NCBI RefSeq assembly: GCF_019083965.1
Contig: NZ_JAHRCY010000030.1
Span: 1-64,000 of the forward strand
Direction: 5' to 3'
From: Catellatospora tritici
Lineage (GTDB): Bacteria > Actinomycetota > Actinomycetes > Mycobacteriales > Micromonosporaceae
DNA length: 64,000 bases
Part shown: one piece after another, positions 33,159 through 41,622 of the stretch
Layout of the letters: each line of letters opens with the position of its first letter
Numbering within the stretch: the stretch's first letter is position 1
Translations under genes and position numbers: made by a program
Notes under the pieces: generated by a model
The model's input: the letters and a program-made list of their open reading frames with translations, nothing else
Database searches by the model: none
Told to the model about the DNA's origin: nothing

Positions 33159-34283
33159 TCACGGTGTCCACACGACGTTCGGGTTGACGTGGCCGGTCCA
33201 GTCGAAGATGGCCATGTTGTCCCACTGGTCACCGGTGCCGTTGATGTTGGCGGGATCCCAGCCGTTGCCCGAGATCGCGTACCAGGTCGGCTCCCAGTAG
33301 AAGACGCCGATCGCCCCGGCGTTGCGGGCGGTGTTCTGCACGTGCGTGAACTCCGTGGCCTGTCCGCTCCAGCTCGCCGCGTATCCCGAGCACGGCGCGG
33401 ACCCGCTGATCGAGTTGGCCTCGCTGTCGGCGTTGGCCGAGGTGAACGGGTACGCCGTCTCGGCCAGCACGACCGGCTTGCCGTAGCGCGACTTCACGTC
33501 GACGATCACGTTGTACAGGTTCGTCAGGGTCCCGTGCCACATGCAGTAGTACGACAGGCCGGTGATGTCCCAGGCGACGCCCTTGGCCTTGATCCCGTCG
33601 TAGAACCACCGCGCGTTGGCCATGCTGTCCGCGTCGGCGGTGTGGATGATCACCTGCGTACCGCTGTTGCAGGCCTTGACGGCGTTGTAACCGGACTTGA
33701 GCAGCAGGCTCAGGTTGGTGAAGTCGTTGTTGACGACCTTGCCGTCGTTCCACAGCATGCCGACGTTGATCTCGTTGCCGATCTGGATGCTGTCGGGCGT
33801 GGTGCCCTGGGCCTTCAGACTGTTGCAGACGTCGTAGGTGTAGTTGTAGACGTCGGTCTGCAGCTGGCTGATGCCGTGGCTGGCCCAGGCGGCGGGCTTG
33901 TACTGCTTGCCCGGGTCGGCCCAGGTGTCGGAGTAGTGGAAGTCGACCATCAGCTTCAGGCCCTTGGCCTTGACGGTCTTCGCGTACGCGAGCACCTTGG
34001 CCTTGTTGTTGTAGCCGCTGGCGGGGTTGTTCCAGACCCGCAGGCGGGCGTAGTTCACGCCGATGCCCTTGAGGATGTCCAACGGGTCCTTGGCCGTTCC
34101 GGCGGCGTCGTAGTACTTCGCCCCCAGGTCCAGGCTGCGCTGGACGGACGACACGTCGGCGCCGAGCATGGTCAGCGTGTTCGCGGCCGCGGCGGGCGGC
34201 GCGGCGACGAGCATGGCGGGCAGGAACGCGGTCACGAACAGCAGGGCGGCCCGTGCTCTCGGACGGCGGTGCCACACGGTCAT
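33159..34283 (-). CDS. Secreted GH53 arabinogalactan endo-beta-1,4-galactanase
   Basis: A 374-residue exported enzyme with a signal peptide (MTVWHRRPRARAALL... AAPPAAAA). GH53 signatures: GADVSSV near the mature start, LRVWNNP, MVDFHYSDTWADPGKQ, acid/base Glu171 in IGNEINVG and nucleophile Glu275 in VLAETAYP. It cuts beta-1,4-galactan of plant pectin side chains. Start fixed by AAGGAGG before the ATG at 34283. Two perfect LacI-type palindromes lie upstream, so it is probably repressed without substrate; no LacI gene is in the window. Confidence 0.92.
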   Translation of the reverse strand: MTVWHRRPRARAALLFVTAFLPAMLVAAPPAAAANTLTMLGADVSSVQRSLDLGAKYYDAAGTAKDPLDILKGIGVNYARLRVWNNPASGYNNKAKVLAYAKTVKAKGLKLMVDFHYSDTWADPGKQYKPAAWASHGISQLQTDVYNYTYDVCNSLKAQGTTPDSIQIGNEINVGMLWNDGKVVNNDFTNLSLLLKSGYNAVKACNSGTQVIIHTADADSMANARWFYDGIKAKGVAWDITGLSYYCMWHGTLTNLYNVIVDVKSRYGKPVVLAETAYPFTSANADSEANSISGSAPCSGYAASWSGQATEFTHVQNTARNAGAIGVFYWEPTWYAISGNGWDPANINGTGDQWDNMAIFDWTGHVNPNVVWTP

Positions 34284-34345
34284 CTCAACCTCCTTGAATC
34301 GAGACGTGTTGCGGGTAGATCCCCCGTGCGCGAACAGGCGGTTCA

Positions 34346-34442
34346 TCTGTGAACGTTCACAGAACGTCGCACAGACGAGGCTCCGCAGGTTGCCTTGACA
34401 GTAGGGATATCGCGGGCCAGCGGAGTCTGTGAACGTTCACAG
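34346..34442. promoter_or_regulatory. Two LacI-type operators upstream of the galactanase gene
   Basis: TCTGTGAACGTTCACAGA (34346-34363) is an 18-bp perfect palindrome and CTGTGAACGTTCACAG (34427-34442) repeats it 80 bp away. Both have the central CG typical of LacI/GalR-family sites. The spacing of about 7.6 helical turns would allow repressor looping. The rest of 34284-34544 holds no gene. Confidence 0.8.
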
Positions 34443-34544
34443 TAGAGAGACGGCGGGGGGATGTAAAGACCGTGTTTCGCGTACGTCTCGATCGGCGTGC
34501 GAGGTCCACTCGCGACGGTTGACGCAGGTCGATATCTTCGGGTC

Positions 34545-34649
34545 ATGACCCCTCTGTCGGAGCTGACCGGGGAGCCGCCCGCTGTCGCGGCCCTGCTGGT
34601 GCAGCCGCCGCCCCGGCTCCCTCGTGGGAGCCGGGGCGGACGGCTGTGA
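34545..34649 (+). CDS. 34-residue ORF, possible truncated gene start
   Basis: ATG at 34545 preceded by TATCTT (34533-34538) at 6 nt, the leaderless arrangement seen elsewhere here. The product starts MTPLSELTGEPPAVAALLVQ and then reads through the arms of a terminator hairpin into PPPRLPRGSRGGRL. It may be the 5' remnant of a deleted gene whose promoter survives. Confidence 0.25.
   Translation: MTPLSELTGEPPAVAALLVQPPPRLPRGSRGGRL
34610..34637 (-). terminator. 12-bp stem, TCGT loop terminator
   Basis: GCCCCGGCTCCC (34610-34621) pairs perfectly with GGGAGCCGGGGC (34626-34637) around a 4-nt loop, 13 bp after the end of the membrane protein gene on the minus strand. Confidence 0.75.
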
Positions 34650-36017
34650 TCAGGCGAAGTCGAACAGGGGTGGGAAGACCAGCACGACGACCCAGGCCCA
34701 GGCGGCGTACACCAGGAGGTAGCTGGTCTGCCAGCGCTCCAGCACGCCGAACGCCTTGCGGCCGCGGATGAAGCCGAGGAACAGCCACGCCGACCAGCCG
34801 AGGTTGGCCAGCAGGATGAGGTTCTCGCCCAGGGCCGCGGTCTTGTTGGCGGTGAAACCGAACTCGGTGATCCGGCTGAGAATCGCCGCCAGCACCAGGA
34901 CGTCGACGAGCAGGGCACTGACCACGAGGGCGAGCTGCAGCTTGTCGAAGATGCCGGGCCGGGCCGTCGCGTCGCGGGCCGACACGGAGTACAGCAGCAG
35001 CCCGAGCACCACGACCAGCAGCACGTCGAACAGGATGAGCACGTCGCGGTCGACGTTGATGCCGTTGCTGGTCACGATGATGGCGCCCAGCAGGGTCAGC
35101 AGGGTCGCCGTGAACAGCGGGGTGAACACCTTGGTCAGCACCGGCGCCATGTTCTCGATGACGCTCTGCTTGGCCTCCACCAGCCACGCGGCGACCACGA
35201 CCGCCGCCGCCGCGCCGCAGGGCAGCAGCCACTCGCTGATGAACACCTCCGGGTTCAGGCCGATGGCGTTGAAGGTGCCCGCGATGATGCCGATCAGCAC
35301 TCCGCCGCCCAGTCCCAGCAGCGCGAAGTAGATCAGCCACTCGCCGGTGAACCGGATGAAGTCCATCCGGCGTTGCTGCGAGCGCCACTGGCCTGCGGCG
35401 TACGCGACGCCGACCACCAGCCACAGCGCCAGCGGCAGGTGGATTCCGGCCAGCACGAGGGTCTGCGCCGAGGACTCGTCCATGGGGTAGGCGTTGACCG
35501 CCACCGCACCCACGCCGAACAGCACCGCCAGCACCCCGATGAGCAGCGGTTGCAGGCGGCGGCGCCACGCGAAGTACGCCGTCAGCGGCGCCAGCGCGAA
35601 CAGGCTGAAGTTGCGCAGGTAGAAGGCGCTGTCGTCGATGTCGACGCCGAGCCAGTTGGGCACCTTGATCGCCAGCGCCGCGGCGGCGGCAAACGCGATC
35701 ATGACCAGCAGGTCGCGCCGGTCGCCGCCGGTCGAGCCACCGCCGTCGTCGCCCGTGAGCACCAGCTGCTTCCATAAGCGGTCGGAGTGCTCGCGGGCGA
35801 ACTCGCGTGACAGCTCGTCGAGGCTGCCCATCCGCTTGACCGCGATCAGGAACGCCTCGTCGGGCCGCAGGCCCGAGGCGGTGAGGTCGGCGATCCGGCC
35901 GCGCAGGTGGTCCTCCAGCTCGTCGGCGTCGGGCTGGTGCAGGGTGCGGCGCTTGCGCACGTACGCCCGCCACTCGGCGATCTGGCGCTCCAGCTCCTCA
36001 TCGCTGTCGACGGTCAT
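34650..36017 (-). CDS. Polytopic membrane protein with permease-prefix domain
   Basis: A 455-residue protein. Residues about 1-75 form the helical prefix often found in PadR-controlled membrane proteins (ELERQIAEWRAYVRKRRTLH, LEDHLRGRIADLTASGL, AVKRMGSLDELSREFAREHS). About eleven transmembrane helices follow. Its ATG overlaps the TGA of the PadR gene (ATGA), so the pair is translationally coupled. Transported or sensed molecule unknown. Confidence 0.78.
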   Translation of the reverse strand: MTVDSDEELERQIAEWRAYVRKRRTLHQPDADELEDHLRGRIADLTASGLRPDEAFLIAVKRMGSLDELSREFAREHSDRLWKQLVLTGDDGGGSTGGDRRDLLVMIAFAAAAALAIKVPNWLGVDIDDSAFYLRNFSLFALAPLTAYFAWRRRLQPLLIGVLAVLFGVGAVAVNAYPMDESSAQTLVLAGIHLPLALWLVVGVAYAAGQWRSQQRRMDFIRFTGEWLIYFALLGLGGGVLIGIIAGTFNAIGLNPEVFISEWLLPCGAAAAVVVAAWLVEAKQSVIENMAPVLTKVFTPLFTATLLTLLGAIIVTSNGINVDRDVLILFDVLLVVVLGLLLYSVSARDATARPGIFDKLQLALVVSALLVDVLVLAAILSRITEFGFTANKTAALGENLILLANLGWSAWLFLGFIRGRKAFGVLERWQTSYLLVYAAWAWVVVLVFPPLFDFA

Positions 36018-36388
36018 GCCATCCCCCATCCCGGTGCGGTGATCGGGCGCAGCGTCGCCGGTCCGGCGTTCCAGACGCCGCGCAGGGTCTCGACGACCGC
36101 CGCCCACTGCTGGCGCTGTTCGGCCAGCTCGGCCCGGCCCTGTTCGGTGATCTGGTAGTACTTGCGTCGCCGCCCGCCGGGCGGGCTGTCCCACGTCGAC
36201 TCGACGTGGCCCAGCCGCTCCAGCCGGTGCAGCAGCGGGTAGAGCAGGCCGTCGGTCCATTCGAGGTGGCCGCCGGACAGGTCGTTGACCTGCTTGAGAA
36301 TCGCGTATCCGTAGCTCTGGCCCTCGGCCAGGATGCCGAGCACGAGGGGAGTAGCCGAGGCCGCGACGAGATCTTTCGTGATGTGCAC
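36014..36388 (-). CDS. PadR-family transcriptional regulator
   Basis: A 124-residue PadR protein: LVLGILAEGQSYGYAILKQV and LEWTDGLLYPLLHRLERLGH winged helix, followed by YYQITEQGRAELAEQ and a short C-terminal helix. First gene of the operon with the membrane protein above; expected to repress it until an inducer binds. An inverted repeat overlaps its promoter. Confidence 0.9.
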   Translation of the reverse strand: MHITKDLVAASATPLVLGILAEGQSYGYAILKQVNDLSGGHLEWTDGLLYPLLHRLERLGHVESTWDSPPGGRRRKYYQITEQGRAELAEQRQQWAAVVETLRGVWNAGPATLRPITAPGWGMA

Positions 36389-36405
36389 GAGGACACCGCC
36401 TAACC

Positions 36406-36433
36406 CTAGAACTGCGATACATAGTAGTTCTAG
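36406..36433 (-). promoter_or_regulatory. Probable PadR operator overlapping the promoter
   Basis: CTAGAACT (36406-36413) and AGTTCTAG (36426-36433) are perfect inverted 8-bp arms with a 12-nt spacer. Inside, minus-strand TACTAT (36426-36421) fits a TANNNT -10. The site lies 18-45 bp before the PadR start, ideal for autorepression. Confidence 0.65.
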
Positions 36434-36454
36434 GTATAGGCGGCGCGCAACGCG

Positions 36455-37570
36455 TCAGTTCGCCTTGATGGTCCGGGACCCCTGCTTGCCGTCCACGTTC
36501 CAGCGCAGGTCGAGGCGGCAGCCGGGGGTCGCCTGGAACTGCGCTACGCCCTGCAGGTGGGCGCCCGCGAAGAACTCCTGCTGCGGAGTCAGCTCGACCT
36601 TGGGCGGCGTCAGTTCGACCGGCACCCGGGTTCGGCCCAGGGGCACCGGCACGTGCGTGGCCAGGAACAGCGCGACCAGGTCCGCCATCGCCCCGCCGAC
36701 CAGCGGGCACGGGCCGCGCAGATCGCTACCCACGTCCTGGGGGCGCAGGTAGTCGAAGTGCTCGCCCTCGTAGACCGCCGCGTACCGGGGCTGGGGCAGG
36801 TTGTCCCAGATGTGGGTCGGGCCGTCGAGGTCCTCGAAGATCTGACCCAGGCTGTTGCCCTCCGTCGCCCAGGCGAAGAACGACGGCCGCCCGATCGACG
36901 TGAGCACCGCCATCCGGTCGTTGATCTCCGCGTACGGCGCGCCGAGGCTCACGAACGCGCCGAAAGCCGGGTTCGCGGCCATCACCCTGGCCCCGAGCAG
37001 CCCGCCGTAGGAGTGTCCGACGACGGCCGTCGAGTCGGCCTGGTGGGACACCCAGCGGCGGTGGTCCCACTGGTTGCGTACCCAGGCCAGGTAGTTCGCC
37101 GCGTCGGTGAGAGCCGGGTCCTCGCCGTTCTGGGACAGCAGCGCCGGGTGACTGGGCACCGCGACGACGTATCCGCAGCGGGCCAGCACGGCGGCGAACC
37201 GCTCCCACTTGGCGTGGTAGCCGGTGAGCGGAACCCCGGCCGGAGGCTGGCCGTGCAGCAGCAGGACCAGGGGCCAACCGGTCAGGCACAGTTTCAGCAT
37301 CGGCGCGTTCGCCGTCGCGCCGTCGTAGCTCGGGTAGTAGACGCGCATGTCGCGCGGCGTGCCGTGGACCGCGGCGGTCAGGTCCTGCACGCCCCAGAAG
37401 ACAGGGCGGCCGATGTCAGGGTTCCAGGTGATGCCGCCGGACTCGGCGGGATCCTCGGGGCAGCTGTTCGCCGCGGCCTCGACCGCCTCCTTGCACCCGG
37501 GCAGCAGCGCCAGCGCCGCGAGCGCGCCGAGACCCGCCAGGGCGCGGCGGCGGTTCATCACGTTCGTCAT
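36455..37570 (-). CDS. Lipoprotein alpha/beta hydrolase
   Basis: A 371-residue exported hydrolase. The N-terminus carries RRR plus hydrophobic core and lipobox LLPGC, predicting a lipid-anchored protein. The fold shows the oxyanion region LVLLLHGQPP, nucleophile elbow VVGHSYGGLLG and a late His in GEHFDYLRP. The C-terminal 70 residues form an extra domain. ATG at 37570 or 37558 (MNRRRAL) could be the start. Esterase or related function; substrate unknown. Confidence 0.82.
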   Translation of the reverse strand: MTNVMNRRRALAGLGALAALALLPGCKEAVEAAANSCPEDPAESGGITWNPDIGRPVFWGVQDLTAAVHGTPRDMRVYYPSYDGATANAPMLKLCLTGWPLVLLLHGQPPAGVPLTGYHAKWERFAAVLARCGYVVAVPSHPALLSQNGEDPALTDAANYLAWVRNQWDHRRWVSHQADSTAVVGHSYGGLLGARVMAANPAFGAFVSLGAPYAEINDRMAVLTSIGRPSFFAWATEGNSLGQIFEDLDGPTHIWDNLPQPRYAAVYEGEHFDYLRPQDVGSDLRGPCPLVGGAMADLVALFLATHVPVPLGRTRVPVELTPPKVELTPQQEFFAGAHLQGVAQFQATPGCRLDLRWNVDGKQGSRTIKAN

Positions 37571-37719
37571 CGATCGAGCATGCGGGGCTGACGCCGAAGG
37601 CGGTGTGCCGTGGTTGACTGTCGCCCGTTCGGCATACCGACACTCGACGGTGTTCCTGCCGAGCGACCGATCGGCGCTCCGAGGTCGCCGTCGGTGAGCA
37701 GCGGGCTTGACGGGGGATC

Positions 37720-38379
37720 ATGATGCGGATCGACGCGGAGCTTTATCCCGAGGTGGTCGATGCGGGCGGCCTGCTGCGCGCGCTGGTCGAGCTGGCCGAA
37801 CGCAACGGCGTCGACCTCGACGGTGCCCACGAGTCGCCACCGCTCTCGCTCGGGATGGTGACCGTGCCGTCGGACCGGGGCGGGATCCACGTTGGTGTGA
37901 TCAGGTCGGCGCGAGGCTTCACCATCGCCATGTCCGGGCCGAACTGGACCTGGGCGCGCGGCACCACCGCGGACCTGCCGGACGTGGTCGAGGTCGCGGG
38001 CGCGTGGCGAGGCGGCATGCTGCTTCGCGAGTTGACCGCCGCGTACCCGTTCCTGGCGTACGACGCGCTCGGGCTCGGCTACGAGGACGGCGACCCGGTG
38101 TCGGCGATGTGGGGCATCCTGTTGGCGGCCGAGCACCTGGAACGGCAGCGTCCGCTGCTGCGGGCCGCGTTCGCCCACCCGCGGCTCAGGCCGCTCATGC
38201 CGGGCGTCTCCCACGGCACGGTCCGGCTGAAGCGCGACCACCTCGTCCGGGACGCGGGAGAGGTGACGATCACCGAGATCGGCGACCGCTACGGGGTGGG
38301 GTCGGGTTGGTTCGACGAGGATCCGGAGCTGGTCGACTCGCTCACCGAAGCCATCGAACTGGCGGTCCTGCTGCTGTAG
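37720..38379 (+). CDS. DUF6193-like protein, hypothetical
   Basis: A 219-residue soluble protein starting MMRIDAELYPEVVDAGGLL. Features include GPNWTWARGTTADLPDVV followed by GAWRGGMLLRELTAAYPFL, which I associate from memory with DUF6193 proteins sometimes found in natural-product loci. No catalytic motif is obvious. It is followed immediately by a 21-bp tandem repeat. Confidence 0.6.
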   Translation: MMRIDAELYPEVVDAGGLLRALVELAERNGVDLDGAHESPPLSLGMVTVPSDRGGIHVGVIRSARGFTIAMSGPNWTWARGTTADLPDVVEVAGAWRGGMLLRELTAAYPFLAYDALGLGYEDGDPVSAMWGILLAAEHLERQRPLLRAAFAHPRLRPLMPGVSHGTVRLKRDHLVRDAGEVTITEIGDRYGVGSGWFDEDPELVDSLTEAIELAVLLL

Positions 38380-38380
38380 C

Positions 38381-38464
38381 GGCCCGTGATCGGCCGCGGT
38401 CGGCCCGTGATCGGCTGCGGCAGGCCCATGATCGGCTGCGGCAGGCCCATGATCGGCTGCGGTT
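38381..38464. repeat. Four tandem copies of a 21-bp repeat
   Basis: Unit GGCCCGTGATCGGCTGCGG plus two bases, at 38381, 38402, 38423 and 38444. Copies differ by at most four bases. It begins one base after the DUF6193-like stop codon and runs directly into a palindromic intergenic repeat. Confidence 0.8.
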
Positions 38465-38465
38465 T

Positions 38466-38520
38466 CGGGAAGGTGCTGCAATCTTGGCCGTTTTTCGTGC
38501 AGTTTCCCGGAAACCGCACC
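38466..38520. repeat. AGTTTC-type palindromic intergenic repeat, copy 1
   Basis: The minus strand reads GGTTTCCGGGAAAC followed by TGCACGAAAA, CCAAGATTG and a second CTTCCCGAAACC half. The same order of blocks occurs at 63281-63356. No coding capacity. Confidence 0.6.
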
Positions 38521-38598
38521 CTGAAGCACCCCGCGCGGCGCGCGGGCGGGCACCTGGGGCCCGGGTGGGTGGCGATCATGGTGTGGGAGGCTGGGCGG

Positions 38599-39702
38599 GT
38601 GCAGGAGGATCCGCTCACGCTGGCGCAGCGGCTCGCAGCCGACGGCGACCACGCCGGTGCGCTGCGCCTGGCCCGTGACCTGGAGGCCGAGTACGAGCAG
38701 GCGGGCGACCCGGCCGCCACGATGCTCGTCTGGGTACGCCTGTGCCTGGCCCGCTGGCTGGCCGTACAGCAGGAACCGGACCGGCCCGCCGCGCTGGCCG
38801 TGCTCGACGCGGCCGAGCTGACCTGGCGCACCCCTGTCGTCCAGGACTCGGAGCTGGTGCAGGTGCTCGGCGCCGAGCTGATGTCGCTGCGCAGTTTCGT
38901 GCTCCGCCAGCTCGGGTACGCCGCCGACAGCCTCGCCGCGGGCGAGCGGGCGTTGGCGCTGTTCGACGAACTGGCCCAGACCGCGCCCGAGGTGCTGTCC
39001 GCCGTGGGCCACGTGCCGATCCTGCTCAACCGGGGCGCGGCGCTGGCCGACCTGGGCCGGACCGCCGAGTCGCTGCCGCCGCTGGCCGAGGCGCTGGAGA
39101 CGCTGCGCGCGAGCGGCGCCGCCCATCGCGAGGTGGAGGTCGAGCTGCTGGTGCTGCGGGGCACCTCGCTGACCCTGCTCACCCGCTTCGACGAGGCCGA
39201 GGCCGTCGAGCTGGAGGCGATCGCGTTGGCCCGTACCGAGAGTGGCCGCGCGATGCGACATCTGCTGGCCACCGCGCTCAGCAATCACGCCACCACCTTG
39301 ATCCGCATGCGGCGGCATGACGAGGCGCTCGTCTCGGTCGGTGAAGCCATGGCCGTGCTGCGGGAGACCGACGGCGAGCCGGTGACCGCGGCGCAGCGCC
39401 GCCGCTGGTGGCTGCCACTGTCGACCGAGGCCGAGGTCCTGCTCGCGCTGGGGCGGCGGGAGCAGGCCGCGCGGTCGGCCCGGCGGGCCGAGCCGATCCT
39501 GCGCGAGTACGCCGATCAGGCGCCGCTGCTGGTCGCGGGCTCGCTGGCCAACGTGTGCCTGCTCCTCGGCGAGGCGGAGGATGATCCCGGCTACGCGCGG
39601 GAGGCGCTGGCGCGGCTGACCGTGCTGAACGACCGCTTTCCCGGCCGCTACGAGTACTGGTGGCGCCGCGCCCGCGACCTCGTCACCCGGCTGGGCGCCT
39701 GA
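38599..39702 (+). CDS. TPR-repeat protein
   Basis: A 367-residue all-helical protein with TPR-like repeats (ADGDHAGALRLARDLEAEYE; ALADLGRTAESLPPLAEALE; TRFDEAEAVELEAIALA; RRHDEALVSVGEAMAVL). GTG at 38599 is preferred, with GGGAGG upstream; ATG at 38578 is possible. No effector domain, so probably a protein-protein scaffold. Its stop codon lies inside the first unit of a 23-bp tandem repeat. Confidence 0.75.
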   Translation: MQEDPLTLAQRLAADGDHAGALRLARDLEAEYEQAGDPAATMLVWVRLCLARWLAVQQEPDRPAALAVLDAAELTWRTPVVQDSELVQVLGAELMSLRSFVLRQLGYAADSLAAGERALALFDELAQTAPEVLSAVGHVPILLNRGAALADLGRTAESLPPLAEALETLRASGAAHREVEVELLVLRGTSLTLLTRFDEAEAVELEAIALARTESGRAMRHLLATALSNHATTLIRMRRHDEALVSVGEAMAVLRETDGEPVTAAQRRRWWLPLSTEAEVLLALGRREQAARSARRAEPILREYADQAPLLVAGSLANVCLLLGEAEDDPGYAREALARLTVLNDRFPGRYEYWWRRARDLVTRLGA

Positions 39703-39792
39703 CCGGGGTCAGCTCAGCGCGGCGACCGGGGTGAGTTCAGCGCGGCGACCGGGGTCAGCTCAGCGCGGCGACCAGGGTCAGCTCAGCGCGGC
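39701..39792. repeat. Four tandem copies of a 23-bp repeat at convergent gene ends
   Basis: Units at 39701, 39724, 39747 and 39770 of GACCGGGGTCAGCTCAGCGC plus GGC. On the minus strand each unit carries the final codons and stop of the sigma factor gene (AALS-stop), so the array duplicates the 3' end of that gene into the gap with the TPR gene. Confidence 0.85.
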
Positions 39793-41076
39793 GGCCTTGC
39801 GCAGCAGCACCGCCCGTTCGCGGTCGTTGCCGCACAGCCGGGCGGCCAGTTCCAGTTCGGCCCTGGCCTCGGTGTCGCGGCCGAGCCGGGTCAGCAGCTC
39901 GCCACGGACGGTCGGAAGCAGGTGCGAGCCGGACAGGCGGCCGGAGACGGCCAGGTCGTCGACGAGCGACAGCGCCTGGGCCGGCCCGTACGCCATGGCG
40001 ACGGCCACGGCCCGGTTGAGTTCGACGACCGGTGACGGCGCGACCCGGCCGAGTGCCTCGTACAGCAGCACGATGCGTTCCCAGTCGGTCTCGGCCACCG
40101 ACTCGGCCGACGCGTGGCAGGCGGCGATCGCGGCCTGCAGCCCGTACGGCCCGAGTCCTCGTCCCATGGCCGCGGCGCGGTCGAGCGCCGCCAGGCCGCG
40201 CCGGATCGCCGACCGGTCCCACCGCCGCCGGTCCTGGTCCTCCAGCAGCACCGCCTCGCCGTCCGGCCCGGTGCGGGCGGGGAACCGCGCGGCGGTCAGC
40301 TCGAACAGCGCGAGCAGCCCGGACACCTCCGGCTCGGCGGGCAGCAGCGCGGCGAGCATCCGGGCCAGCCGGATGGCCTCGTACGCCAGGTCGGTGCGCA
40401 GTAGCCGGTCGCCGGCCGTCGCCGTCGAACCCTCCGTGAAGATCACGTAGAGGACGCTCAGGACTCCGCCGAGCCGCTCGCGGCGCTGCTCGGCGGGCGG
40501 CAGCTCGAACGGCACCGCCGCCGCGGCGATCGTCTTCTTCGCCCGGGTGATCCGCGCCTGGATGGTCGGCACGGGCACCAGGAACGCCCGCGCGATCTCC
40601 TCGCTGCCCAGACCGCCGACCACGCGCAGCGTCAACGCCACCCGGGCCTCGGGCGCGAGCACGGGATGGCACGCCACGAACATCAGCGCGAGCACGTCGT
40701 CATCGATCCGGTCGGGGTCCCACAGCAGGCTGTCGGCCCGTTCCGGGGTGGTGCCCGAGGTCAGCTCGCCCTCGGACAGTTCGCCCGCGAGCAGGGCGTA
40801 TCGCTCGTCGCGGGCCGAGCGGCGGCGGAAGCCGTCGATGGCCCGCCGCCGCGCGGTCGCCAGCAGCCAGCCGACCGGGTTGGTCGGGACGCCGTCGCGC
40901 GACCAGCTCACCAGGGCCTCGGCGACAGCGTCGGCCGCCACGTCCTCGGCCAGCGCGAAGTCCCCGGTGTAGCGCGCGAGGGCGCCGACGATGCGGGCGG
41001 CCTCGATGCGCCATACCGCCTCGACGGCCCGCCGCGCCGACTCGGCGGTGGGCGGGCCGTCGGTCGTGGTGGTCAT
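39778..41076 (-). CDS. ECF42-type RNA polymerase sigma factor with TPR-like tail
   Basis: A 432-residue sigma factor: region 2 (VEAVWRIEAARIVGALARYT, AEDVAADAVAEAL, PTNPVGWLLATARRRAIDGF), region 4 (ALTLRVVGGLGSEEIARAFL, VPTIQARITRAKKTI) and a long C-terminal helical TPR-like domain of about 200 residues. This length and its partner, a DGPF/YCII protein overlapping by TGATG, define the ECF42 group. No anti-sigma is needed in that group; the C-terminal domain is thought to control activity. Confidence 0.9.
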   Translation of the reverse strand: MTTTTDGPPTAESARRAVEAVWRIEAARIVGALARYTGDFALAEDVAADAVAEALVSWSRDGVPTNPVGWLLATARRRAIDGFRRRSARDERYALLAGELSEGELTSGTTPERADSLLWDPDRIDDDVLALMFVACHPVLAPEARVALTLRVVGGLGSEEIARAFLVPVPTIQARITRAKKTIAAAAVPFELPPAEQRRERLGGVLSVLYVIFTEGSTATAGDRLLRTDLAYEAIRLARMLAALLPAEPEVSGLLALFELTAARFPARTGPDGEAVLLEDQDRRRWDRSAIRRGLAALDRAAAMGRGLGPYGLQAAIAACHASAESVAETDWERIVLLYEALGRVAPSPVVELNRAVAVAMAYGPAQALSLVDDLAVSGRLSGSHLLPTVRGELLTRLGRDTEARAELELAARLCGNDRERAVLLRKAAALS

Positions 41077-41495
41077 CAGAGCTGGCCGGTCCGCTCGCGC
41101 CACGCCCGCTCCCGGATGATCCACTCGTTGTCCTGCGGGAACTCGTCGATGGTGGGCACGCGACGGATCTCGCACTTGGAGCCCGGGAAGCCCGGCATGC
41201 GCTTGGCCCACTCGACCGCCTCCTCCTTCGACGCCACGTCGAGTAGGTAGAAGCCGCCGAACAGCTCCTTCGTCTCGCCGTACGGGCCGTCGGTGACCAC
41301 CGGGGTCTCGCCGCTGTAGTCGATCACCACGCCCTGGGACGGGTCGTCCAGGCCCTCGGCGGCGACCAGCACGCCCGCCCGGATCAGTTCCTCGTTGAAG
41401 CGGCCCACCGTCTCCAGCATCTGCTCGAACGGCGTCTCCATCATCTTCGCCATGGACTCGTCCGTGCCCCGCATGATCAGCATGTACTTCGCCAT
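41076..41495 (-). CDS. YCII-related DGPF protein, ECF42 partner
   Basis: A 139-residue YCII-family protein opening MAKYMLIMRGTDESMAKMME. The family signature is VTDGPYGETKELFGGFYLL (DGPF-like, here DGPY), with VASKEEAVEWAKRMPG after it. AAGGAGAGATC precedes the ATG. It is cotranscribed with, and overlaps by one base, the sigma factor gene. DGPF proteins are the usual direct targets of ECF42 sigma factors; their biochemical role is unclear. Confidence 0.9.
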   Translation of the reverse strand: MAKYMLIMRGTDESMAKMMETPFEQMLETVGRFNEELIRAGVLVAAEGLDDPSQGVVIDYSGETPVVTDGPYGETKELFGGFYLLDVASKEEAVEWAKRMPGFPGSKCEIRRVPTIDEFPQDNEWIIRERAWRERTGQL

Positions 41496-41544
41496 CGTGA
41501 TCTCTCCTTGGTGGTGAGGGTCGCGTGTCAACCCTCTCACCCAC

Positions 41545-41573
41545 AGGTCGAACGGCCCGGCGGCCGATCGACA
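41545..41573 (-). promoter_or_regulatory. ECF42-type promoter of the DGPF-sigma operon
   Basis: Minus strand TGTCGA (41573-41568), 17-bp spacer, CGACCT (41550-41545). This matches the TGTCGA / CGA-type motif I recall for ECF42 autoregulated promoters. It lies 50 bp before the DGPF start. Confidence 0.6.
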
Positions 41574-41622
41574 GCCCGGCAGAAGTTTTTCGCGACTTTT
41601 TCCGCCGGGCTGTCGTCCCTGG

